Position numbers and translations under genes: made by a program
From: a virus
Strand: one strand, 5' to 3'
DNA: 39,124 nucleotides
IMG/VR virus record: IMGVR_UViG_3300042691_006067
Coordinates: 1-39,124 of that record
The notes under the pieces: generated by a model
The model's input: only the letters and a program-made list of their open reading frames with translations
What the model was told of the DNA's origin: nothing
Databases searched by the model: none
Part shown: one piece after another, positions 1-6,230 of the stretch
Position numbering within the stretch: position 1 is the stretch's first letter
Layout of the letters: each line of letters begins with the position of its first letter

Positions 1-41
1 TGCTTCTTAGTGGGGGCAGAATTTTTAAGTTTCAAACGAAA
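1..41. repeat. 41-bp terminal direct repeat, left copy
   Basis: Bases 1-41 are identical to 39084-39124. The simplest reading is the overlap left when a circular or circularly permuted genome is assembled and opened, giving a unit length of 39083 bp. The length of 41 is odd and short, like an assembly k-mer. A physical direct terminal repeat is possible but less likely, because the gene order around it (HNH endonuclease, gap, small terminase) is that of a cos-type phage. Confidence 0.9.
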
Positions 42-43
42 AA

Positions 44-466
44 TCACGGGTTTACCCTCACTCGCATGGCGTAGTCATCAATCGTGAGGTGTTCGACACC
101 CGTTGGCGTGTAGTGCTCAATCACTCCGTGTTTCTCCTGTCCTGTCTTGTATGAGTGGCAAGGCCCGCAAAGGCTTTGAAAGACGTTGTTGAGGAAAGCA
201 CCCTTGCCTACCTGACGCCACGGAAACAAGTGGTCAACGTGCTTGGCGGCTTCCACCCTTCCCCTGCTCAGGCATCCTTGGCACAAGGGCTGGATGCTCA
301 ACTGTCTTTGCCTGACGCTTCGCCATGCTGGTGTCTGGTAGATGCTGTCTGTTTCCCTTGGCGCGTAATTCCTCCCCCCGTGTTCATGGCAAAAGCTGTT
401 TAGCTTGGTCTTGGGGTTTGGGCATCCAAGGCTTTGGCACTTGGTGTACACGGGTGTTGACGGCAT
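44..466 (-). CDS. HNH endonuclease, terminase-associated
   Basis: 140-residue HNH nuclease. Zinc-binding cysteine pairs are visible at C62/C65 and C100/C103, the HNH core at H76-V-D-H79, the Asn at N93/N94 and the last His at H104 in the motif LCGPCH. A further N-terminal Cys cluster (C10, C15, C26) may bind a second zinc. On the circular map it is the last gene before the small terminase at 39005, with about 121 bp between, the arrangement of HK97 gp74. In that group HNH proteins work with the terminase in DNA packaging and cos cleavage. Role here is inferred from family and position. The ATG at 466 has only a weak ribosome binding site and follows the upstream stop by 3 bases. Confidence 0.88.
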   Translation of the reverse strand: MPSTPVYTKCQSLGCPNPKTKLNSFCHEHGGRNYAPRETDSIYQTPAWRSVRQRQLSIQPLCQGCLSRGRVEAAKHVDHLFPWRQVGKGAFLNNVFQSLCGPCHSYKTGQEKHGVIEHYTPTGVEHLTIDDYAMRVRVNP

Positions 467-469
467 AGG

Positions 470-1246
470 TCAATCCCAATGGTTGGCAAAGGCTTTGAGG
501 GGGTAAAACACAAGGCTGTTCCTGTATCCCCCTTCCTTGGTGGGCACGATAGGCGTCACCCCGTGGACGTTGCGCCATGCCGGGTAAACAAGCATTGAAT
601 TGTCGCGGCTGTCCATCGTGGCCCCGTAATCCGGCACAGTCGTGTTTCCGCCTCTGGCGTTGTGCTTCTTGGCGATGATGACGTTGGCGCATCCCTCAAG
701 GTTTCCAGCATCCCGGTGGAATGACGCGCTAATGTTGAAATTGCTGATGCTGCTGGTGAACAGTTCCCCAAAACGGAATTTTGGCGGGATTTTTTCTTCA
801 ATGATGGCTTTCTGTTTGTCGTATAGGGCAGGGGCAACGTCCTTGATTACCTTGGCTGATTCCTCAGCGGCCAACAGCATCGCTTTGATGAAAGTTGACG
901 CGGACGGGACTTGGTGAACGCTGCTGATTGACGGGTATGGCCGTTTCATGTGCGGCCTTGGTGGAACACTTCCCAAAATAGTGCTGAACTGTTGAACACG
1001 CTCGGTCAGCCCCTGTTCGCCGCTTGTGCGGTTCATCATGCTCTTGGGGACGCGCTCTGACAGGAACTCGGCATTGGCAACGTCAATCAGCTTGCGCAGT
1101 TTCTCAGGAATTTCCTTGAGGTAAAACCCTATTGGCTCCCCATTGACCGTGAACACCGTGTCTTCAGTAATGTTGGGCTGAATATCCCCGCACACGTCAC
1201 CCACTTTGACGCTGTGCTGGACTTGGAACAGTTCAACGTGTCTCAT
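470..1246 (-). CDS. TET/JBP-family Fe(II)/2-oxoglutarate dioxygenase (DNA base oxidation)
   Basis: 258-residue protein. The C-terminal half has the TET/JBP double-stranded beta-helix signature: FTSSISN, then H177-R-D179 as the HxD iron ligands, GNLEG, GGNTTVPDYG, the distal iron ligand H228 in VHGVTPI, and R242 (YRNS), the probable 2-oxoglutarate ligand. All catalytic residues are present. Known members oxidise the methyl group of thymine (JBP) or 5-methylcytosine (TET) in DNA. The start at 1246 was chosen because its ATG overlaps the upstream stop (ATGA) and has GAAGG 7 bases upstream; a reading frame open to 1312 lies inside the previous gene. The neighbours are a kinase, an amidotransferase and a helical protein of hypermodification type, so 5-hydroxymethyluracil is the likely product, although cytosine oxidation is not excluded. 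Confidence 0.85.
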   Translation of the reverse strand: MRHVELFQVQHSVKVGDVCGDIQPNITEDTVFTVNGEPIGFYLKEIPEKLRKLIDVANAEFLSERVPKSMMNRTSGEQGLTERVQQFSTILGSVPPRPHMKRPYPSISSVHQVPSASTFIKAMLLAAEESAKVIKDVAPALYDKQKAIIEEKIPPKFRFGELFTSSISNFNISASFHRDAGNLEGCANVIIAKKHNARGGNTTVPDYGATMDSRDNSMLVYPAWRNVHGVTPIVPTKEGGYRNSLVFYPLKAFANHWD

Positions 1247-2127
1247 GCTTTGCCTTCTTTCAGGAATTTCTGTTGGTAGTTGGTGCGCCGGAACTCGTAC
1301 AGGACTGACCAATCAACGCCCACAGGGACGTTTTTTTTCATTGCCTCAATTTCTGTCCTCATGCGCTCAATGTAATAGCCCACGTACCTCTTGCCCAGCT
1401 TGACCTTTTTGTAGGCGCACAGGGTTGTCTCGATGTTGAACAGGTTTTTGTGGCGAATCGCCATGCCGTTGATGCGTTGCTGAATGTCGCCAAACCCCTC
1501 ATCCAACGCGTCATAGTCTTGCCCCGTCAGTTCCTTGTCAACAAAATGCGTGAACAGGTCTTTGCGGCCCAAGGCCAAAGCCAGCCCGTTGCGGCAGCTT
1601 TCGGCTTCGCGCAGGGAAAGCGTGTGGGGAATCATTGGCGTGTCGGTCAGCACTGACACCAGTTCAAGGTAAATGAACATGGTGAACCGCCCGAAATAGT
1701 GGATGTTGTTCAGCCGCCCATAGGCTTTCACGTAGGTTTCCACAGGGTTATCCACACGAAACCCACCGAAATACTCTTGTTGGCTTGGCCCGACAATGTC
1801 CCGGTATGAGCGGAAGGCGTTGACGAACTCGTTGTTGCTTCGGACGCGGGCACGGTCTGTTTGGAAGACAAGGCGGTTGCGGTTGGCGTCCCACCAGCGT
1901 TGAAGCCGGTTCACGTCCACGTTTTCGTAGTCAGGAAATTCGTTGTAGATGTAGAACACCGTGGGTGCGCAGTAGCACGTCCCAAACAGGAATGCCAGCC
2001 AATATCGCTGTTCCATGCTCAGTTCATAGCGGTCTGCGATGTAGCTGAGGCAGTCATTTTGGGGGTCAATATCCCCCGCAAGACTGCTTGCCCGGTGAAA
2101 CGTCAGGAACTCGGTCACGCTGTCCAT
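1243..2127 (-). CDS. Helical 5-hmdU-kinase-associated / amino-acid:DNA transferase-like protein
   Basis: 294 residues, predicted mostly helical. Visible blocks are YWLAFLFGTCY (about 42-52), RWWDANR (77-83), FQTDRARVRSNNEF (about 87-100), YFGRFTMFIYLE and ESCRNGLALALGR. This pattern recalls the alpha-helical domain found beside or fused to 5-hydroxymethyl-deoxyuridine DNA kinases and predicted as an amino-acid:DNA transferase in phage hypermodification operons. I recognise the pattern rather than a catalytic motif, so the biochemical role (transfer of a nucleophile onto phosphorylated hmU) is inference. The ATG at 2127 has GAGGTG 7 bases upstream and overlaps the amidotransferase by 13 bases. 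It overlaps the dioxygenase by 4 bases, so the three are translationally coupled. Confidence 0.62.
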   Translation of the reverse strand: MDSVTEFLTFHRASSLAGDIDPQNDCLSYIADRYELSMEQRYWLAFLFGTCYCAPTVFYIYNEFPDYENVDVNRLQRWWDANRNRLVFQTDRARVRSNNEFVNAFRSYRDIVGPSQQEYFGGFRVDNPVETYVKAYGRLNNIHYFGRFTMFIYLELVSVLTDTPMIPHTLSLREAESCRNGLALALGRKDLFTHFVDKELTGQDYDALDEGFGDIQQRINGMAIRHKNLFNIETTLCAYKKVKLGKRYVGYYIERMRTEIEAMKKNVPVGVDWSVLYEFRRTNYQQKFLKEGKA

Positions 2128-2714
2128 TCGTGCACCTCATAGGGGTTCATCTGCGCGGGTTCCATCCGGCAACGCCTCAAAATGTCGGCAGTAGAACCAA
2201 TGAAGGTTGCACCGTAACGGTCGCCCCTGTACCCGGGCCTGCCCTCATTGCGAAAAAACGCAAGGCGGTGCGAACTGAGTGTCAGGCCACTGAACGTCAC
2301 TTTGGACTTGAGCAGCTTCATCCGGTCTTTGGCCTGAAGCATGATTTCACCGTCATTGTCGGAACTCATCTCAATGCGGTGCGCGGCTTGCATTTCCGCC
2401 TTGGTTCTCATGTCAATCACCCCGTTGAATACCAACCACTCATCGCCGTGGCGCAGGGGCTGGTTGTTGAGGTGGTTGCGGTAATCCCCGCTGGTGCTGT
2501 AACGGCAGTGACCAATCAGCATTGTGGGCGTCCTGATGCTGTCCAACAGGGGCTTCAGGGTGTTGCTCTTGTACTCAATCACCGTGCCGTCCTGAATGGC
2601 CGCATAGCCGTAGGCGTGCATGCCGCGAATCTTGGACTCAATGAAAAGCTGCTTGAGCGTGTCAATCGCTTCCTTGGACGGCTCAGGGCAAACAAAACCT
2701 ATGATGGCGCACAT
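2115..2714 (-). CDS. Class II glutamine amidotransferase
   Basis: 199-residue N-terminal nucleophile hydrolase. Cys2 directly follows Met1 (MCAIIGF), as required for the catalytic Cys after Met removal. Other family blocks are HCRYST at 69-74, NQP at 84-86, FNGVI at 96-100 (Asn-Gly oxyanion site) and SSDND at 117-121. The family frees ammonia from glutamine and usually delivers it to a synthase domain. None is fused here, so the partner must be another protein; the overlapping helical protein or kinase is the obvious candidate. ATG 2714 has GAGG 7 bases upstream and lies 16 bases inside the kinase gene. Inside a DNA-modification cassette it probably supplies nitrogen for the final base adduct; a host-directed metabolic role is the alternative. 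Confidence 0.8.
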   Translation of the reverse strand: MCAIIGFVCPEPSKEAIDTLKQLFIESKIRGMHAYGYAAIQDGTVIEYKSNTLKPLLDSIRTPTMLIGHCRYSTSGDYRNHLNNQPLRHGDEWLVFNGVIDMRTKAEMQAAHRIEMSSDNDGEIMLQAKDRMKLLKSKVTFSGLTLSSHRLAFFRNEGRPGYRGDRYGATFIGSTADILRRCRMEPAQMNPYEVHEWTA

Positions 2715-3157
2715 ATTTGCCTCAGTTCGGCTTGGACTTCCTCAATGCCACGGTTGTTGTCAACGATGTGCAGCTTGAAGGGGTAGTATTTTTTCATGGC
2801 GGGCAACTTCTTGATGAAGCTGTAATGCGCCTTGAATTTGTTGACGTTGTAATCGGCCGCACCACGGTGAATCGTCCGGGTCTTGACTGTCTCCGGCAGT
2901 GAGTGAAGCACGATGACGTGAAGGTCTGTCAGGCGCGTCAGCCGCACCATCATTGGCTCGGTCTGGAAAATGCACCCGTGAATCACCATGTCGGACTTGC
3001 TGGCCTTGACCTCATCCACAAGCTGTTGAACGCTTCGGATGGCATCAAGGCCCAGCTTGCCGCCGATGTAGTTGAACTGCGGGAAGGTCTGTTCAAGCAG
3101 GTTGGCTTGGGTGGTTTTCCCGCATCCGTGATACCCCACCAGATAAAAACACTTCAC
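2699..3157 (-). CDS. P-loop kinase, probable 5-hydroxymethyl-dU DNA kinase
   Basis: 152 residues with a clear Walker A motif GYHGCGKTT (GxxGxGKT at 8-15) straight after a short beta strand. A nucleotide/nucleoside-kinase-like layout follows: VIHGCIFQ near 58-65, VIVLHSLPETVKTR in the middle and Arg/Lys-rich lid residues. In TET/JBP and hmU phages, small kinases of this type phosphorylate 5-hydroxymethyluracil in DNA to create the leaving group for later substitution. That assignment rests on context; a nucleotide or polynucleotide kinase is possible. The start is GTG at 3157, and GTGA overlaps the ParB-like stop. Confidence 0.68.
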   Translation of the reverse strand: MKCFYLVGYHGCGKTTQANLLEQTFPQFNYIGGKLGLDAIRSVQQLVDEVKASKSDMVIHGCIFQTEPMMVRLTRLTDLHVIVLHSLPETVKTRTIHRGAADYNVNKFKAHYSFIKKLPAMKKYYPFKLHIVDNNRGIEEVQAELRQICAPS

Positions 3158-3774
3158 GCACTCAGCTTTTCTTTTTGACTGCGTAAATGATTGATAAGCA
3201 TCAGCCCAACATAGCCGCCCTGCTCACGCCACCACTTCACCAGTTCGTTGGCTTCCGGGTAATGCTCCGGCTCAAACTCAATCTGTATGGCCTTGCGGAC
3301 GCCCTTGCTCATCTCATCAAGCTGGTCGTCAATTTCCTCATCTTCCAACACGGAATAATCCACGTCAGCGGACTTGAGTTCAGACGGGTCAAAAGCCAAC
3401 AGGTCAATGTCAAAGCCCGCGTCACGCAGGTCTTGAATCTCCAACTCCAGCAGTTGTTCGTCCCAACCGCTGTTGAGGGCCAGCTTGTTGTCCGCAATGA
3501 TGTACGCCTTTTTTTGGCTGTCCGTCATATGGCCCAAGTCAATCGTGGGCACTTCGGCCAAGCCCAACAGGACTGACGCTTGCCAACGTCCGTGTCCGGC
3601 AATGATGCCGTTCTCACCGTCCAACAGGATGGGCTGTGTGAAGCCGAATTCCCTGATGGACGATGCAATCTGCGCCACCTGCGCGTCACTGTGAGTGCGG
3701 GCGTTGCGGGCGTATGGCAAAAGGGTGCTGACCTTGCGGTAGACGATTTTCAGCTTGCTGTCTTGTTTTGTCAT
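3154..3774 (-). CDS. ParB/sulfiredoxin-fold protein
   Basis: 206 residues. The ParB N-terminal domain spans about 8-110: LLPYARNARTHSDAQVAQIA, FTQPILLD, then the nucleotide-binding ENGIIAGHGRWQA (54-66) and the ADNKLALNSGW block (94-104). The acidic middle and a C-terminal domain ending in a KWWREQGGYVGL block have no known function to me. Free-standing phage ParB proteins occur beside DNA methylases and other base-modifying enzymes, where DNA recognition or nuclease activity is assumed. The start was set at ATG 3774, 11 bases after the upstream stop, with GGAA upstream; the open frame extends to 3861 inside the neighbour. First gene of the modification cassette. Confidence 0.83.
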   Translation of the reverse strand: MTKQDSKLKIVYRKVSTLLPYARNARTHSDAQVAQIASSIREFGFTQPILLDGENGIIAGHGRWQASVLLGLAEVPTIDLGHMTDSQKKAYIIADNKLALNSGWDEQLLELEIQDLRDAGFDIDLLAFDPSELKSADVDYSVLEDEEIDDQLDEMSKGVRKAIQIEFEPEHYPEANELVKWWREQGGYVGLMLINHLRSQKEKLSA

Positions 3775-3785
3775 GGTGGTTCCGT

Positions 3786-4196
3786 TCAGGAAAGTTCGCG
3801 CAGTTGGTAAATGGTCTGGCTGACCAACAGGCGGATTTCGTCCACCACGTTTTGCAGCCAAGAATCAGCCGGGAAGGTCGGCATTTGTCGTGTCTCGTCA
3901 ATGGACTGAGCCACCATCAGGAAGTAATCCAGCGGCTCACCCTGCGGGAACTCATAGCCCTTGGGGAACAGGGCCGGGTCAACTTTGCCGTATTTGCCCT
4001 GAAACCCCTCAGCAAAGGCGTCCACCAGCGGAACAATCTCCGTGTAGAACGATTCCAGTGCCTCATGGTCGCTTCGGCTTGGCGTCAGCCAATGCTCAAG
4101 CTGGGCCGTTGTGCGGCAGTGAAGCAAGTCAACCACCATCTGAGTGCCAGCCCCCATGCTGTTCGACTCTTGAACCCTGCCAATGAACTTTGCCAT
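3786..4196 (-). CDS. DUF5856-like ferritin-fold phage protein
   Basis: 136 residues. The pattern LLHCRTTAQLEHWLTPSRSDHEALESFY...VPLVDAFAEGFQGKYG matches the DUF5856 family seen in T4-like and other phages, which has a ferritin/Dps-like four-helix appearance with conserved His and Glu on the helices. The function is not established. It lies 11 bp upstream of the ParB-like gene and 12 bp downstream of the Ref-type nuclease gene, so it is in the same operon. Metal or DNA binding is suggested only by the fold resemblance. Confidence 0.62.
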   Translation of the reverse strand: MAKFIGRVQESNSMGAGTQMVVDLLHCRTTAQLEHWLTPSRSDHEALESFYTEIVPLVDAFAEGFQGKYGKVDPALFPKGYEFPQGEPLDYFLMVAQSIDETRQMPTFPADSWLQNVVDEIRLLVSQTIYQLRELS

Positions 4197-4208
4197 GTGA
4201 ATTCCTTT

Positions 4209-4475
4209 TCAGTTGCGCCCCATTGTAAGTTGTCTTATGGTGTCATTCAACACGCCCAACTCGGTTTTTTTCAACACGTTCCAAATTGACCTGCGCCCGT
4301 GGATGCCGTTGTGACTTCCTTGGTGGCAGTCTTTGCACAGCGGAATGCAGGTGAATTGCATGTGCTGTTCAACGTGGTGAGCGTCTGACGGGCCTGATGC
4401 GCCGCACACACCGCAGTTCATTTCCTTGATGCGGGCCAAGTGAACGCGCTCACTGGCTGAAATCTTGTTGTTCAT
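4209..4475 (-). CDS. Ref-like RecA-dependent HNH nuclease
   Basis: 88 residues. C21-x2-C24, the DAHH pair (H33/H34), C47-x2-C50-H51, H55 and H59 give the zinc and HNH-like site. The segment IPLCKDCHQGSHNGIHG is typical of the P1 Ref (recombination enhancement function) family, which cuts DNA within RecA-made D-loops. It is shorter than P1 Ref (186 residues), lacking the N-terminal extension, as is common among Ref relatives in other phages. ATGA overlap with the upstream gene at 4472-4475. It probably supports recombination or repair along with VRR-NUC and the ERF/YqaJ genes. Confidence 0.8.
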   Translation of the reverse strand: MNNKISASERVHLARIKEMNCGVCGASGPSDAHHVEQHMQFTCIPLCKDCHQGSHNGIHGRRSIWNVLKKTELGVLNDTIRQLTMGRN

Positions 4476-4930
4476 TTGAGGTTCACCACTCGGTGTCCGT
4501 TTGACTTGATGTAATCCGCTGTTTTTTTCACCATCCGTTCGTACTCTGCCCGGGTGATGCTTTGGCGTTGAATGTCGTGATATTCGTACACCCCACGGGC
4601 AAGCTGCAAACCCCGCCCTGTGAATCCCATTTTGCGGGTCTTTTCGTAACGCTCCGCCATGCCCGCCAGTTCCTCATTGAACGCTTCACAGGCTTCAAGG
4701 GCTTCCGGGCCAATGCCGTTTTCCGCCATTCGCTCACAGATGTTGAGCATATCTGCCAACAGCCGGTATTCCCACAGCGTCCCGCTTCCCTTGGTGATTG
4801 ATTCAATCGCGCTCAGTTCCCCAAAACGCAATTTGTCCAGTGATGCCTTGTCGGTCATCGCCGCACCCTCCATTGCCAACAGAATGGGATTCACTCTGTC
4901 ATAGATTTTTCGTCTGGTTGCTTTCCTCAT
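4472..4930 (-). CDS. Conserved phage protein of unknown function
   Basis: 152 residues, starting MRKATRRKIYDRV, mostly helical and charged, with no catalytic motif that I recognise. The open frame extends to 4978, but ATG 4930 forms an ATGA overlap with the upstream stop, as most junctions of this operon do, so it is preferred. The central region FGELSAIESITKGSGT and the repeated RM..NG spacing look like a conserved phage helical bundle. Its place between two nuclease genes suggests a DNA-metabolism or accessory role; that is position-based only. Confidence 0.75.
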   Translation of the reverse strand: MRKATRRKIYDRVNPILLAMEGAAMTDKASLDKLRFGELSAIESITKGSGTLWEYRLLADMLNICERMAENGIGPEALEACEAFNEELAGMAERYEKTRKMGFTGRGLQLARGVYEYHDIQRQSITRAEYERMVKKTADYIKSNGHRVVNLK

Positions 4931-5262
4931 CTGTGTGAACTCACTGTCATGCGCTCGGTGGCTTGCCGGGTGCGCCAAATCTCAATCTCAAGGCGTGCCG
5001 CCTCCAACTGCCAGCGCAGTGTTTCCTCATCCTCAATCGCCACGGCCAAGCCTTGTAGCAACTGCCGGTATTCCTTGTCAGCGTATGCCTCCCGCTCTTG
5101 CGCGTTGGCCGCTTCAATGCCGCGCATCAGCGCGTCTTTCATCAGCAGGGCTTTTTTGCTCTTGCGAAATTCCTCAAGGTGAACGCGCCGCCCTTTGGCG
5201 TTGCCATACGCGGCTGCGTTTTCCCGGATGAACTCAGCGGCTTTGTCTGGTAGGTCTGTCAT
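4927..5262 (-). CDS. Small helical phage protein
   Basis: 111 residues beginning MTDLPDKAAEFIREN, rich in Ala, Glu, Arg and Lys, with a long predicted coiled-coil helix from about 35 to the C terminus. The N-terminal KAAEFIRENAAAYGNAKGRR looks like a short DNA-binding or adaptor domain. The start at 5262 was chosen because it forms an ATGA overlap with the VRR-NUC stop; the frame is open to 5340 within VRR-NUC. No function recognised. Its tight coupling to the nuclease gene suggests a partner role, which is not demonstrated. Confidence 0.75.
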   Translation of the reverse strand: MTDLPDKAAEFIRENAAAYGNAKGRRVHLEEFRKSKKALLMKDALMRGIEAANAQEREAYADKEYRQLLQGLAVAIEDEETLRWQLEAARLEIEIWRTRQATERMTVSSHR

Positions 5263-5546
5263 ATCACTCCAATCACTTTCAGGGCATCTTCCGGGCTGTT
5301 GACCACGGTCAGTGAGCCACCTGTCCAATCCCTGTGCCAAACCACTTGGTCAGGCGTCAGGCGTCTTTCGCTTGGCGGCTTGCTGCCGTCCTTGACTTCC
5401 ATCAGGCAGGTGCGCCCACGGAAGCCAACCAGCAGGTCAGGGCAACCCCCGCCAATTGACGCAAGGGAATGAACCGTTGCGCCCACTTGCCTCAGCACGT
5501 CAATTACGGCTTGCTGATTCGCGTCTGTTCTTGCTGCGCGTCTCAT
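5259..5546 (-). CDS. VRR-NUC domain endonuclease
   Basis: 95 residues comprising almost exactly one VRR-NUC domain of the PD-(D/E)xK superfamily. GGGCPDLLVG holds the catalytic Asp37, MEVKD holds Glu50 and Lys52, and Q67 follows in the LTPDQ block. Stand-alone phage VRR-NUC proteins cut branched DNA such as Holliday junctions. It acts in the same operon as Ref and overlaps the next gene by 4 bases. ATG 5546 has AGAGG upstream; it overlaps the preceding small gene by 47 bases. Confidence 0.88.
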   Translation of the reverse strand: MRRAARTDANQQAVIDVLRQVGATVHSLASIGGGCPDLLVGFRGRTCLMEVKDGSKPPSERRLTPDQVVWHRDWTGGSLTVVNSPEDALKVIGVI

Positions 5547-5727
5547 TCATAAGCCTCTTGAGGTTTTCCAAGGCTGGCTTGCCCCGTTTTTTTTCAATGT
5601 CGCGGCAAATGTCATCCCACCACCCCCGCGCTTCCCCCGGCCCATATTCCCGTGCCCGTTTTTCGTATCGGGTCATCCACTCCCGGGCTTCGCACTCCGC
5701 CCGCCATTGCTCCGAATTGGTGCTCAC
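5500..5727 (-). CDS. DUF7696-like small phage protein
   Basis: 75 residues. EQWRAECEAREWM and the later VEKKRG-like block DIEKKRGKPALENLKRL resemble small phage proteins now grouped as DUF7696. Function unknown. The start is GTG at 5727 with a GGGGGA ribosome binding site 6 bases upstream. It overlaps the upstream reading frame (5612-5830) by 116 bases in another frame, which is unusual, and overlaps VRR-NUC downstream by 47 bases. Confidence 0.66.
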   Translation of the reverse strand: MSTNSEQWRAECEAREWMTRYEKRAREYGPGEARGWWDDICRDIEKKRGKPALENLKRLMNETRSKNRRESASRN

Positions 5728-5830
5728 TGATTTCCCCCGTCATAAAAAGTGCCCTTGTGATTGTGGCCTCGGAATAATCCCAACCATCACGCACCCTGTC
5801 AAGAATCGTCTTGGCTTGAACTGCGTTCAT
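5612..5830 (-). CDS. Small phage protein with overprinted C terminus
   Basis: 72 residues. The first 35, MNAVQAKTILDRVRDGWDYS and then an ITRALFMTGEIS block, look like a real small phage protein. The remaining residues are Gly-rich and read through the start of the DUF7696-like gene in another frame, so they may be overprinted. ATG 5830 has GGAGG 10 bases upstream and overlaps the preceding gene by 32 bases. Function unknown. The N-terminal part is well supported; the length of the product is less certain. Confidence 0.55.
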   Translation of the reverse strand: MNAVQAKTILDRVRDGWDYSEATITRALFMTGEISEHQFGAMAGGVRSPGVDDPIRKTGTGIWAGGSAGVVG

Positions 5831-6230
5831 TTAATGCTGCCCTCCACATCTTGCGTTGCACATCACTAAGGTGTTCCCCGGCCTGTTCCCGGGCCTTGAG
5901 GTTGCGTGCCCACTGCTTAGGGTCAAGCTGGTTGCCGCGCACAAAGGCTTTGAGGCCGTCACGCGCCTTGTTGACTTCCTCACGCGTGACTTTGCGGGGT
6001 GGCTCGGTGTTCTGCGGCCGGTTTGACCTTGAGGCCAAGTGCCGGTGTTGCTCGTCAGTGATTTGAGGCCATAAGTGCATTGGTGACCACGCGTGTGCTG
6101 AACAAAGCATGTCAGGGGCAACGCTCCATCGGTTTGGGCACTCATGCGCCTTGCACATGTTCGCCCGCTCTTGTCGGGCATCATCGTTTTCACGGTCGGC
6201 AAAGGGTTTGATTGGTTTGGCAAAGCTCAT
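5799..6230 (-). CDS. Phage protein with N-terminal zinc-binding-like motif
   Basis: 143 residues. CKAHECPNRWSV followed by MLCSAHAW gives a CxxxxC...CxxH arrangement near residues 26-46, typical of a small zinc-binding domain in phage proteins encoded beside DUF1376 replication genes. The C-terminal half is basic (KVTREEVNKARDGLKAFV) and helical. ATGA overlap with the DUF1376 gene at 6227-6230 supports the start. A helper role in replication, for instance as a helicase-loader-like partner, is a guess from position only. Confidence 0.72.
   Translation of the reverse strand: MSFAKPIKPFADRENDDARQERANMCKAHECPNRWSVAPDMLCSAHAWSPMHLWPQITDEQHRHLASRSNRPQNTEPPRKVTREEVNKARDGLKAFVRGNQLDPKQWARNLKAREQAGEHLSDVQRKMWRAALNERSSSQDDS

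Noticed and set aside
1-41. Physical short direct terminal repeat of a T7-like genome
   Set aside because: The gene order and terminase type are HK97-like, and a 41-bp overlap is typical of circular assemblies. Not excluded, but less likely.
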